A model generated the notes under the pieces. It searched no databases. It was not told the DNA's origin and worked only from the letters and a program-made list of their open reading frames with translations. 64,000 nucleotides of DNA from Metaphire vulgaris (lineage: Eukaryota; Annelida; Clitellata; Crassiclitellata; Megascolecidae). The stretch is from assembly GCA_018105865.1 (NCBI GenBank), contig CM030840.1, positions 9,506,294 to 9,570,293 of the forward strand, read 5' to 3'. A program made the position numbers and the translations under genes. Positions 1 through 10,096 of this stretch are shown here, piece by piece (position 1 is the first letter of the stretch; the number at the start of each line of letters is the position of its first letter).

Positions 1-138
1 ATCCATAACCATATTAAATATTGCTATTAACGGTTACTGTCAACGTACCACTTCTGCACTGGAAAAAGAGCATGTGGCCCGCAGAGTCTTGGAACCGAAA
101 AATGTGGCCCTTCGTCCTTAAAAGGTTGTGCACCCCTG
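1..138 (-). mobile_element. hAT-type element, one terminus
   Basis: The segment ends at 138 in ACCCCTG. Read on the minus strand this gives CAGGGGTGCACAACC followed by two GGGCCACA-like blocks, the usual look of hAT MITE ends. The other end lies left of the window, so the flanking duplication cannot be checked. Confidence 0.6.
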
Positions 139-740
139 TTGTAGAGGGTATCATTGGAACAGAATAGATCAAAAATTTTGAAGATCGGACCCCATTTGGG
201 GTAGTTATCTTCATTGGAAAGAACACGAGAGCGCTTTCGTGCTGCCATCTTCCTCTTCACAAAGCCAAAATCAGACACTCGATCAAATAAAATCTATATT
301 TCTTGCTTATAAAGGGCACAATAGCTAAAAAAGAGCTACCATCTAGCAAATGGATAACTAAATTGAATTATTATACATTACAACGTTTATAAACGGCGAA
401 CCCATTTGAGGAAAAGACGCTGAAGTTGAGCAACGTTTATAAACGGCGCTCCCATTTGACAAATGATTGGCGTGCACCATTTTAAAACGGCAACCCCAGT
501 TAAGGGACTAACAATTTTATACTTGCATGCTGTAATTAAGCTTGAGATTTTTCAATAGCACAAAATTGTCTTTGCTTTTGAAAAGATGTATAATAATTAA
601 TCTTTATTCGTGACAAGCACAGCATTAAATAGTACACAAACAAGGAACAACACAAATCAACTGAACAAAACATATATAACTATTAATTTCTGTTTGAATG
701 TGTTTATCATATATTGTATTATCTGTTGTTTTATTTACAG
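139..740. other. Intronic/upstream sequence with a 29-bp direct repeat
   Basis: No coding sequence was recognised. A 29-bp unit beginning CAACGTTTATAAACGGCG occurs at 381-409 and again at 431-459, 50 bp apart and differing at about two positions. The stretch ends in a pyrimidine-rich splice acceptor, TTTTATTTACAG, at 740, so it is probably the 3' part of an intron of the following gene. Confidence 0.5.
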
Positions 741-1125
741 CCAGCAACTGCATCTAAGTCAGCTGTTTCATCAAGTTTTGTCTCACAAATACTTCAATCT
801 GGAACTTTATTCTCTCAGCAAGGGGGTCTTTTCCGAGGAGGACTAGTAAGAGTGTCCAGCACTGGCCAAGTAATCTTCTCTGGCCAGCATTCCATTGGAG
901 CCCAAAGTCAAGAACAAGTGTCTGGTACTAGCCAAGTTATTTTCTCTGGTCAGCACTCTGTAAGAGCAGGAGCCCAGAGTCAAATCAGAGTTGGAAATTC
1001 ATCATCTGGTCAGATGAAACTCATGTCAATACCGACTAGTGCTATTGGATCAGCTACTCGTATTATTGTTCCTGACCAAAGTGGTCTTATTGTGGCCTCA
1101 CCTCTTCCATCACAATCAATTTCAG
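741..1125 (+). CDS. Internal exon of an unidentified Q/S/T-rich protein (penultimate exon)
   Basis: The exon is bounded by TTTATTTACAG before 741 and TTCAG|GTAACC after 1125. It is open throughout (128 codons plus one base, donor phase 1). The protein is rich in Ser, Gln and Gly and holds an imperfect internal duplication of about 22 residues, each copy containing QVIFSGQHS. It also has short hydrophobic stretches such as RIIVPDQSGLIV. The composition resembles low-complexity tails of nuclear and chromatin proteins, but I recognise no family. The one-base phase joins exactly with the exon at 3578, giving a Gly codon across the junction. Upstream exons lie outside the window or were not recognised. 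Confidence 0.6.
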
Positions 1126-1204
1126 GTAACCAGGAATGAACTTGATATTCTTGACATCTGTGATATCAATTGAAATATGACTGTTCTTATTAATGCTATC
1201 CATT

Positions 1205-2302
1205 TAATGGAATACTTTTATTCATGTACTCAGATTGTGCGTTTGACAGAGTAGACTGGAGGATTTTGATGAGAGCACTGAAAAGGGTGGGAGTGGATTG
1301 GAGAGACAGAAGACTGATAGCAAACCTATACCTTGGACAGTCAGTGAAGGTGAGAATAGAGGGAGAACTGAGTGAATCGTGTATGATTGGGAGAGGAGTA
1401 AGGCAGGGATGTCCACTGTCACCGCTGCTAGTTAACATATACATCGAAGAATTAGTGCAAGAGGCGATGGAGAATACAGATAAGGGAGTTAAAGTTGGAG
1501 GAGTACTACTAAAGGCGTTGCGCTTCGCAGACGATCAGGCCATGCTAGCAAGCAATCAAAAAGGGCTTCAGGAAGTAATGGATAAACTGATACAAGTGTC
1601 AGAAAAGTATGGAATGAGAATCAATACAAAAAAAGACTAAAGTTATGGTAATAAGTAAAAAAAGAAGGAATGAGAGTGGAAATAAAGGTTTATGGACAGA
1701 TCATAGAGCAAGTGAAGGAATTTAGCTATCTAGGAAGTCTGATAACAACCGATGCCAGATGCAATAAAGAGATAAGAAGACGTATAGCAATAGCAAAGAA
1801 AGCTTTTTACAAGAGAAAGGAGCTGATGCAAAGTAAACTAAAACTAAACCTAAAAAAGAGATTGGTAAAAACATTGATATGGAGTGTGGCGTTGTATGGG
1901 GCGGAGACGTGGACAATGAGAAAGGAAGATATAAAACGATTAGAGGCTTTTGAAGTGTGGATTTGGAGGAAAATGCTAAAAGTAAAATACACAGAGCATA
2001 AGACAAACGAGGAAGTCATGAAGGAGATAGAAGAAGAAAGAAGCCTGATAGATACAATCCGGAAAAGGCAGAGAAATTGGATGGGACATGTCCTCCGGCC
2101 TGACTCTTTACTAAGAACAATAATCGAAGGAAAAATGGAGGGAAAGAGAGTGAGAGGTAGACCGAGAAAGATGATGTTGGAGTGGATGATGAATAAAGGA
2201 TATCAGGAACTCAAAGAAGAAGCAAGCAATCGATCGGAGTGGAATAACTGGATACCTGGACCTGTCGAGAGACAGAAACACTGATGATGATGATGATGAT
2301 GA
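1205..2302 (+). mobile_element. Non-LTR retrotransposon (LINE) fragment in intron, RT plus C-terminal region
   Basis: This 5'-truncated LINE lies sense-oriented inside the host intron 1126-3577. The first reading block (1224-1640) has reverse-transcriptase motifs GVRQGCPLSPLL and RFADDQAML. After a frame break near 1640-1670, the second block (1670-2284) has the typical post-RT region: FSYLGSLITTDARC, LYGAETWTM and RNWMGHVLRPD. It ends in a (TGA)n tail at 2281-2301, the microsatellite-like 3' end of RTE- or Nimb-like families. Clade assignment is uncertain. The frame break and missing 5' half make it non-functional. Confidence 0.8.
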
Positions 2303-3289
2303 CTCAGAATGAAGACACCACTGCAAAAGAGAATTATTTGTGGAGTGTCCTTTTCACCAGAAATTGGGTGACTTGTTTCTAATCAGCATAAAAGTTCTTT
2401 GTACTTGAAATTTTTGTGTCACTCTGCTTACAAACAAAAAGGTCATTCCAAAAATTTGCTGAATAAGTACATTTCCCAAGGCAGCTTACTGCAACTGTGT
2501 TGGGAGTGTGAATATTAAATTCACTTGTTTCCACAGTGCTCTTGCTATTCCCTTGTAAGAGCACTGTTTCTTTGCTGTAGTTTGATTACTATATTGTTTG
2601 TGTCAGTGAAATTAAAACTGCATCTTTCCCCCCTCATAAATTTTTAAATTATTTGCTAATATCAGTCAGCCATGTGCTATGACTAATTTTTGTTTGAGTG
2701 GCAATCATTCAAGTATGTCCAAAAGTTAACAATAATAGCATTTCAGAGATCTGTAATATATTTTATCTGTATATGTTATTATTATAATTATAATTATAAT
2801 AATAATTTTTATTATTATTACATGGATGATTTATGAAACGCTATACCATAGCTAAGGCTAAAGTTGAGAGCGTTTTACATCAGGAGTTCGTTGGTTCGTA
2901 CAGAAAGATAGTCCTAAATTTTCCGGTAACTACCAGTATTCATAAGAGACTCAAAAATTGATGCTTCTTAATACTTTGTTTGTACTTAAAAACTGTGTTT
3001 AACTGGGGATTTAAATTTTAAATGTCGTTAAATTTTAAATGTTGTTAAAGTGCTAGGAAATTATTCAAACCTGAATAATGTAATTTTTAAAATTTACTAT
3101 ATCTCCGGCTCTATGAAAGCTAAGAAGATGATGTTTACACCATTCTTTAACTTTTTTATTGATCTTTCTAACCATCCGTGCCAACAACAAAAATGTCGGG
3201 GTAGGGTCCACTTTACAGCCAAAAATAGCGCCCTCAAAGAAATTTTGATGGGTCACCCTTTCACTTAATAGGTGATAATAAACTTTATC
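2303..3289. other. Intronic AT-rich sequence without recognised gene
   Basis: No coding sequence was found. An ATT/TTA-rich patch lies at about 2777-2822. A block with GCTATACCATAGCTAAGGC and GAGAGCGTTTTACATC at about 2839-2881 resembles the 3' end of a LINE or SINE, with the ATT patch as its tail. Confidence 0.4.
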
Positions 3290-3549
3290 CAGTGGCGTAA
3301 CGTGGGGGGTGGGGGGGGGCACTTTGTTGACAGCCCCCGGGCCCCGGGCGAGGGGGGTCTAAGCTAGGGTTAGGTTAGGGTTAACCCTAATTTAACCCTA
3401 GAAATGATGTGCTGACAACCTTTTTTTTTGCTCGTCAGGCTAAAAAAGGAGGCGATAACGTTTTTTTTTTTGCTCGTCAGCTCGAAACTTGGGGCCCCCA
3501 TGGCAAAGATGCCCCCCGGGCCCCCAAAAGTCACGCCGCTACGCCACTG
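3290..3549. mobile_element. hAT-type MITE, 260 bp, 8-bp TSD
   Basis: Terminal inverted repeats are CAGTGGCGTAACGTG and its near complement CACGCCGCTACGCCACTG. The target duplication ACTTTATC is exact at 3282-3289 and 3550-3557. The interior holds TTAGGG-like hexamers meeting head to head near 3365-3405, and two copies of TTTTTTTTTGCTCGTCAG (about 3421 and 3463), a motif shared with other elements in this window. It sits just upstream of the acceptor of the last host exon. Confidence 0.9.
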
Positions 3550-3577
3550 ACTTTATCAACTTGATTTTTCTTTTCAG

Positions 3578-4017
3578 GAAGTATGCAGAATGCAAAAGCA
3601 GAGCAGAATGTTCAAATAATTAAATCTTTAATCACTCCAGCATCATTATCAACCAGTAAACAGCACCAGACTGCCATTTTGATGACTAGTCCCACAACTC
3701 CATCATTATCAATTACAGTGGAACAAGATGAAAGAAGAGACTCTGCTTTGGTAAATTCTAATACTAGACCTAAGTCGGGTCCAGTCTTTGCTCGTATTAT
3801 AACTCCTCCAGCCAATATACAGCTAACAGGCATGCACTCGGGTCAGATATTGACACAAAGTCAATTGACTTCCATGCAAGGTCTTGTACAAGTTAGTGGC
3901 AGTCAATTATCGCTAGATGCTAATCAAATTCAACAGCTTGTGGCAGCTCAACAGCGAAATAAAGAATCTCTGACGGAGCTAAATGCAACTGCAACAACAG
4001 AAGCAGAATCTAGATGA
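3578..4017 (+). CDS. Terminal exon of the unidentified Q/S/T-rich protein
   Basis: The acceptor TTTTCTTTTCAG ends at 3577. The exon opens with GA, completing the Gly codon begun at 1125, and stays open for 145 further codons to TGA at 4015-4017. The sequence is rich in Ser, Thr and Gln, with FARIITPP and a Gln-rich C-terminal helix-like stretch, QIQQLVAAQQRNKE, and ends in an acidic tail. No enzyme motif is visible. The phase-compatible join to 741-1125 and the absence of frame damage, in contrast to the transposon remnants around it, argue for a live host gene. I do not recognise the family. Confidence 0.65.
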
Positions 4018-4590
4018 TCTTTCTTGTATTTTGCAATTGAATATTGACCCTACAGTTGTAATCACTAAAATGTTGCAGAACTTTAAAATTGAAATGTAAA
4101 TTTCAGATTTTGAGTCTTATGTAAATTCACGTGGCATAAGCAAATCAGAAATTTCTGATTATAAGGTGTATGTCAAACTTGTTTTCATTAATGAAATATT
4201 TTTAATTTGTCTCTTAAAGTTGGGGTATACTAAATTAATAATTCCTTGTAAATAACAGATATCAAGGATAGGAAGATATAATGGAAATGTCTTAAATGTA
4301 ATTTTATTAATTATATGTGCTGTTTTTGGCAAACGTGTGGTGCCACTGTAACTGTGTTTTGTCATTTCTGGTTGTTTCATTGATTTAGATGGTGGTGTCT
4401 TTGCTAGGTAAACATATTTTGTTAAATTTGTAACTGTTTTAAACAAAATTACACATATTATGACAGCTATGTGACATGAATTGATTGCATGGTAATGGTC
4501 TTATATATTCTAATTTGTTAGTTTTCAATGTATTTGTGCAGAAATTATGACAGAATATTTAAATTTGGTCAATCCATTTGTGCAAAAGTC
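4018..4590 (+). other. Probable 3' UTR and downstream AT-rich sequence
   Basis: AT-rich sequence follows the stop codon. No other open frame of note and no classical AATAAA signal was seen close to the stop. Several ATTAAT/TTAATTT stretches could serve as weak polyadenylation context. Confidence 0.35.
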
Positions 4591-4591
4591 A

Positions 4592-4650
4592 GGGCTTTTG
4601 TGTCAGAACAAGAATGGTGTTCCGGAAAATCTGAAGACTGGTTAAATTTT
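4592..4650 (+). mobile_element. Fragment of a CAGGGCTTTT-ended (hAT-like) element
   Basis: CAGGGCTTTTGTGTC is followed by GTTCCGGAAAATCTGAAGAC. It matches the terminus at 47117-47190 (CAGGGCTTTTTTGTG, then GTTCCGGAAAATCCAAAGAC), so both derive from one family. No partner end was located. Confidence 0.45.
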
Positions 4651-4779
4651 TTATTGCTACATTAATTTTAAAAAGAGAACATTTGAACTATATCTAGCCT
4701 AATTGCCGTCTCTTTTCAATTTTCTTATCATACTGTGACAAAAACTCCTCTTTTAATCCCTTAATGGCAATAGACAATC

Positions 4780-5345
4780 TCCGCGGATATGTTTCCGAAA
4801 TGATCGAGAGAAGATTTTTCAGGCGGGAAGAGAAATTTGAGTCCGAAACATATATATGTCCCCACCCTGGTATATGAATGACTTGCTTGTGAATATACAA
4901 CACGTATCACTTGATTGTAATGCAGTTTTATTCAACATAAAGAGCAATTTAATTAATAGTTCTGCGGATATCTTCCATGAAATGAAATAGTTCCATATGC
5001 AAGAGTTAATACAATATCTGCGTGAATCTTTGCGGATCAAAACAGTCTTCAATCAATTGTGCAATTATGCTGGCAATGATATATCAATAGTCAATCAATC
5101 GGCAAGCAAACATAAAACTTTATCAGCAGACATATCTGCGTGAATATCTGTAGAGCAAATGGTTTCTATCTTAACTATCAACAACGATATATGGTTATGC
5201 AATGCTCAATGATAAGGCGTATCTATCTGCGCAAATGTCCGCAGAATAATCAGTTTCTACAGGCAATAAAACAGTCAAATAAGTCTGCAAACAAATACAC
5301 GAACTTTCACTTAATCCACAAATATATCTGCAGAGAATTAGTTCT
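4780..5345. repeat. Degenerate repeat with CTGCGGATA / ATATCTGCGTGAAT core
   Basis: Variants of TATCTGCG(T/C)GAA or CTGCGGAT recur at about 4780, 4970, 5018, 5035, 5132, 5222, 5240 and 5322, often followed by CAGTTTCTA or similar. Spacing between the best-matched units is roughly 90-115 bp. Copies are strongly diverged, and the theme continues to about 5460. It may be the flank of the same element as the hairpin block that follows. Confidence 0.5.
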
Positions 5346-5485
5346 CTATTAAGTTCTGAAAGGCAATCTAAGCATAGTTTTATAGCAAAGATATGACTGC
5401 AAGTCTTTTAAGACTTATCCGCAGATACATCCGTAGAAATACAAATCTTCCTGCGGATAGCTATTTTTATCTTTGATTTAATACC

Positions 5486-5868
5486 CGAGATGAAACATCT
5501 CGAGGCGGCTTCCTGCCGTCGGTGACAATTAAGTCACTGATTGTATGCTGAATTGAGACTACGTGCCTCTCAAATGGGCACAGTGGCCGTGTCAGTGTTG
5601 TGACTACGCGTCACTTAGACTGGGCAAGCAGCCCTGTTGTGGTGTATGATGAGTTGTAGCTACGCGCTACTCAAACAGGCATGGTGGCCGTGTTAGAGTT
5701 GTGACTACGCGTCACTTAGACTGGGTATGCGACTGTGTAGTAGATGTCGTGAATGCCAGCCAAACCGGAGCACTTTGACGGCAAAGTGGCAGACTGTCTC
5801 CTGATTGTTGTTCAATTGTTCAAGCAACAGCTCACACAATTGAACTGCATCGGCTACACTGAGCCGAT
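5486..5868. other. Serial hairpin block (at least nine stem-loops)
   Basis: Adjacent perfect short hairpins run across 380 bp: 5486-5502 (CGAGATG/CATCTCG), 5522-5537 (GTGAC/GTCAC), 5553-5573 (TTGAGA/TCTCAA), 5600-5614 (GTGAC/GTCAC), 5622-5634 (GGGC/GCCC), 5656-5670 (GTAGC/GCTAC), 5701-5715 (GTGAC/GTCAC), 5771-5788 (CACTTTG/CAAAGTG), 5811-5844 (TTCAATTG/CAATTGAA) and 5849-5868 (ATCGGCT/AGCCGAT). Two units of about 100 bp (5553-5651 and 5652-5749) are tandem copies. Three hairpins share the loop TACGC while the stem differs by paired changes. No reading frame is evident. It could be a structured RNA leader of a retroelement or a transposon subterminal region; function unknown. Confidence 0.6.
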
Positions 5869-6422
5869 ACTTAAGACATCAGGTCCTTACGATAAAAAGG
5901 TTTGCTAATTGCAATTCGAAAATCACTAATAACTTTTAAATGGAAAGCAACATCTATTGAATATTTTACAGGTAAGTACTGTTGAATTATTGCCAATTAT
6001 TGGTATACGAATTATGACTAAAGAATTGCTAACTTAATTATTATTAATTATTAATCGATATTGATTACTTGAAACGATCAACTCTGTAGTAAAACCTATG
6101 GCGCAACACTCTAGCGACTAAACTGTGAAACGTCGCTGTATAGAAATCATTAATCAACTTTAACGCGTATAAGAAGAACACACGGCAATACACGCTGAAA
6201 CAGGTAAACTTAAAATTCCTCCACAATACATTTCATTTTATCGATGGTCCAAACAATTAGAATAATTTATGGCCACTATAGCATTTTGACAACTGACTGC
6301 TGACTAGGGTTCAAACTTTTCCAGAAAAATAGAATGCCAGGAAAGTTTCCGGAATTATTCTGGAATTTTTCCAGAAAAATTCTGGAAACTTCCCAGCATA
6401 CATATTGTTAGAGGTAAACATA
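5869..6422. other. AT-rich sequence without recognised gene
   Basis: No coding sequence was seen. ACAG|GTAAGTACT at about 5968 looks like a splice donor context but has no supported exon. Near 6318-6395 the words CCAGAAAAAT and CTGGAA repeat several times as a short degenerate inverted/tandem repeat. Confidence 0.35.
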
Positions 6423-6641
6423 CAGTAGTGGACAAAAGTATTTATCACAGCTAAAAATATGAAGTTTTATTATGTTTTGGCACATATCATTAAAAACATA
6501 ATTATTAAATAAACCGCCAAAATCTGTTACCAAGGTGCCTTAACAACTAATTTATATCGATTCCTGATAAAAAAATTAACATTTTATAAGTTGACCATGA
6601 TATGAAATTCATACTGTGGCAAATACTTTTGACTGCTACTG
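6423..6641. mobile_element. Tc1/mariner-type MITE, 219 bp
   Basis: The left end CAGTAGTGGACAAAAGTATT and the complement of the right end, CAGTAGCAGTCAAAAGTATT, are inverted repeats matching at 17 of 20 positions. The element is flanked by TA at 6421-6422 and 6642-6643, the mariner target duplication. There is no internal coding sequence. Confidence 0.8.
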
Positions 6642-6814
6642 TAAATTCATGTATGCTGTTAATTAATGCTCATATCAGTAAAATTAGGTGACATTATGAC
6701 AAAAAATGAATAAAAGCATTATTTTTGCAGCTACTGACAATACTGACTTTACAATGTTAGCTTTGTTGTTAACAATGATATAACAAATGAATAATAATAG
6801 CCTAACAAATGAAT

Positions 6815-8106
6815 AGTAATAATAATAATAAATAATAATAATAATCAGCCAGGTCAGGTCAAGTCTTCGTCCTCCAACTGTGTCCAGCTATTGACTTCTC
6901 CATGACATCTCTCCAAAGTTCTCTGTCCTTTGCTATTTCTTACAAAGTCATTTGGTATCTTCCATCAGTGGTTCTCACACAGGGCAGTCCCTACTGAACC
7001 ACTTTAAACCTTGTTATATATATTATATTATATTTTCCATTGAGATTCAGTCCTGCCATGTGCAGATCCTCTTCCAATCCATCCACCCACCCATCGTCTT
7101 TTCGGTCTTCCTTTAGATTTTCTTCCCTCTGGTTGTAGTTGAAAATTCGGTTTGGGTTTCTTATTTCTTCCATTCTGAGTATGTGTCCAGTCCATTTAAT
7201 TCTTCTCTTTCTGATGACTTCCATGATGCTCGATTGCAGTGTTCTCTCTCTAACTTCTTCATTTGTTATATGTTTTTTTGTATCCAATCCTTAGTATTCT
7301 TCTAAGCCATTTATTTATTTTTTGATGCTATTAATTTTGTCTCAAGTTCTTTTTTTATGGTCCAAGATTCACATCCATAAATTAATATTGGTATTACACA
7401 AGTGTTGAGAATTTTTAGTTTTGTTTTCATCCCAATGTCATGTCTTTTGAAAATTTTTGTATGTAGCATGTTGAAGGTTGATCCTGCCATTGCTATTCTT
7501 CATTTAGTCTCCAAGTCCGAGCCTCTTTTGCTTCCAATTCACTTTCCAAGTAAACGAAATTCTTCACTATTTCAATTTATTTTCTGTTGTGTGATACTAT
7601 TGGCCATTCTCCAAATTTTTTTGTAATTGGCATAATTTTTGTTTTATTAGTGATTCCTTTTAGTCCAAATTTTCCACTTTCTGTTATTAAGGCCAATGTT
7701 AACTCTACAATCCTTAAGAGGCATTCCGCTATTAGCCATGTATCATCAGCATATTCTGCATCATCTATGTTTCCTGGCTTTAGAGATGTTCCCAACCCAT
7801 TCGTGTTTTCAATCCGTCTCATGATGTAATCTAATACAATGTTGAAGAGTATTGGTGATAGAATACATCCTTGTCTAAATCCTGTTTTAATTTTGAACCA
7901 CTCAGTTTCTTCTCCATCAATTCTGATACATGCTGAAACTGTGCTGTATAATTGATACATGCTGAAACTGTGCTGTATAAATTTTCAATTAGCCTTTTTA
8001 TTTTGGCATGAATGCCATATTTCCCCCAAGAGTTTCCATGCCCCTTCTCTCCAGATCGAGTCATAAGCCTGGGCAAAATCAATGAAGCACATAACCAAAT
8101 CTTCAT
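6815..8106 (-). mobile_element. Decayed LINE, RT and C-terminal region, minus strand
   Basis: Reading leftward, 8106-7831 and 7960-7577 carry RT motifs GFRQGCILSPILFN and AEYADDTWL. 7287-6991 carries the downstream region (RRIKWTGHILRME), and 6985-6850 carries AKDRELWRDVMEKS. The element ends in an (AAT)n tail at about 6815-6843. The RT frame is broken by a tandem duplication of about 29 nt beginning GATACATGCTGAAACTG (7925-7953 and 7954-7982), which is not a multiple of three. Further stops show it is dead. Confidence 0.8.
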
Positions 8107-8692
8107 TAAAGTCTAGTTATTTTCTCTCAGTTCGATTGTGTTGACTTGCATCTGTCTGCCAAAAGTAGCCTACCACATGTTGACTTGAATGTGGCAAACA
8201 GTCTATTGCCTGGTCCTGGTACTTAACCGAATAGCAACTTCCAGACAGCCCAAAATGCCAATTCAAGGACATGACGCCTGCAAGCGAGATAAAATAGGTT
8301 TTTTTAAAAAATCCGGTGGCTTTTCTACCAGAGTAGCTGAACCTCTACGTGTGCCACTTTATGCTGTGGCTCGCAGAGAGTGGTGGGTGCCCGAGGCCAA
8401 GCCTAAAAAATGTTGGACAAGCAAAAACTGAAGGTCGCCGAGTCAATTTGGCACCTCCATCTGGTCGGTGCCCGGGGCCACGCCCCCCACAAATCCCCTC
8501 TGCACGCTACTGACTCTATGGACACAGCCCAAAGATAATACGAACAAAATGAGTCTATTATGACATATCTATGATTATTTTAGAGAGCTATGAAGTATTT
8601 AGTCCCATTCATTGTGCAGTTTTAGCATGGTTTGGGGGTTCATACGTTCAAGGGCTTTGAGGGACCTCAGGATATCATAGAAATATGAAATA
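8107..8692. other. Unclassified sequence with a possible hAT terminus
   Basis: GCCCGGGGCCACGCCCCCC followed by GCACGCTACTG near 8471-8513 resembles the right end of a CAGTAGCGTG-type hAT MITE. A matching left end was not found. The open frame at 8189-8431 has no recognisable similarity and probably is not a gene. Confidence 0.3.
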
Positions 8693-8782
8693 AAAAGTGT
8701 CTCTGAATTAAGTAATGATAGTAGCATGACAAACCGTCCAGTAGGCATAACATTTTAGAAGTTAGCTTTTTTTGAACACCCC
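8693..8782 (+). repeat. Dispersed 88-bp repeat, copy 1
   Basis: AAAAAGTGTCTCTGAATTAA through AGCTTTTTTTGAACACCCC occurs here and, almost base for base, at 13671-13757. Flanks differ, so this is a dispersed repeat, perhaps the end of a transposon. No terminal motif or duplication was identified. Confidence 0.65.
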
Positions 8783-8939
8783 TACCGTAACAGCCCTAGC
8801 TTTTTTTCGTATAGCAACTGCATCGAAAAAGACTGAATTTGAAACTGGGCTGGAAAATGTGATTTACTGTAATAAAACTAGGTTTTGGGGATTTTAAGCC
8901 AAATAAAGCTGAAAAGTCAAAATCTAGTTTTTTTTCTTC

Positions 8940-9338
8940 TATAAATACCATCATCATCATCACTTTGCTCTCTGCCAACTCTTTAGCAGCAATAGCTAGA
9001 CACAAAATGTTTCCAAGAAGTTCTTTCTTCTGTTAATCGTCTTCCTTCTACGATTGAAATTCCTTTCATGTTCATATCTTCTCTGATGTTGTCCATCCAC
9101 TTTTCCTGGGTCTTCCTCCTTTATTTCCTTCTATTTGGGTGTAGAGTGACTTGTATGGTCGCCTCATTTTATCCATTCTGTTGACATGTCCATAGGCCTA
9201 CCTGTGGAACCTTTTCCCTTTAATTTTGTCGATACCGGTAATTGTATCTTTTATGTTGAGACGTTGCAATGTCTTCATTTCTTATGTTTTGTAGCCGGGT
9301 TACTGCAAGGATTCTCCGTAAACAGGTCATTTTTGCCA
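8940..9338 (-). mobile_element. LINE C-terminal remnant, minus strand, interrupted by a MITE
   Basis: On the minus strand the sequence encodes MKTLQRLNIKDTITGIDKIK, AYGHVNRMDKMRRPYKSLY and GGRPRKSGWTT, the C-terminal region of the same broad LINE type as 1205-2302. It ends in a (GAT)n-type tail (about 8947-8962). The hAT element 9347-11500 is inserted at its 5' side (duplication CTTTAAGC), and LINE sequence may resume after 11508. Confidence 0.6.
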
Positions 9339-10096
9339 CTTTAAGCCAGAAGCGTAGCGAGGGTATCCGGCGCTCGGGGGCAAAGTGTACCGTTGGCACC
9401 CCTTCAGACTGCCGAAGAGCAAAAAAGGTCGTCACATTGTTCTCGGCGCCCCTCAGGTCTTACAGCGCCCCTCTTCATATAGTGCTGACAAGCAAAAAGG
9501 TCGTCGCACATGTTTTTTCTTTATTGTGTAATTTAGGGGTGGGTCGATTAATCGAAATCGAAATCGCGATTTTTGAAAAAATCGTAATCGACACGATTAT
9601 TAAATAAATCGAAATAATCGATAATCGTCGAAAAAATAATCGAAATCGCGATTATTTTTCGATTATTCCCCAAATATTTCCGATTCAAAGAAAGATCAAT
9701 TTACCGTTGATTATCAGATTTTCATTGAAAATGGATTCAACAGCGTCTAAAGATAGGTACCATCTTTCTGGGTTTGACAGCAGCTTTCGATACGGTGTGT
9801 CAGGTGGGTTTAATGTACAAACTCTCGCTCAACTTGCCACCCTGGTTCTGTCAACTTGTGGAATTACTCATCTCTGACAGACGGTTCTGAGTTCACTTGG
9901 GAGATGTCAGCTCCTGGAGACGTCGACGAAACGGTCTACCATAGGGTCCAGTTCTAGCCCCCACGTTATTCAATTTGTAGGCCTATATGCCTACAAACGA
10001 CTTAGGCCTACCTGGTACCATCAGTAGGAAGTTTGGATACGCTGACGATATCGGTCTTGCCACACCCAGGCTCGATCCTTTAAGGAGATTGAAGAC

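Noticed and set aside
5486..5868. Hammerhead ribozyme or tRNA cluster as an explanation for the hairpin block
   Set aside because: No CTGATGA...GAAA core and no A/B box pair in the right spacing were found.
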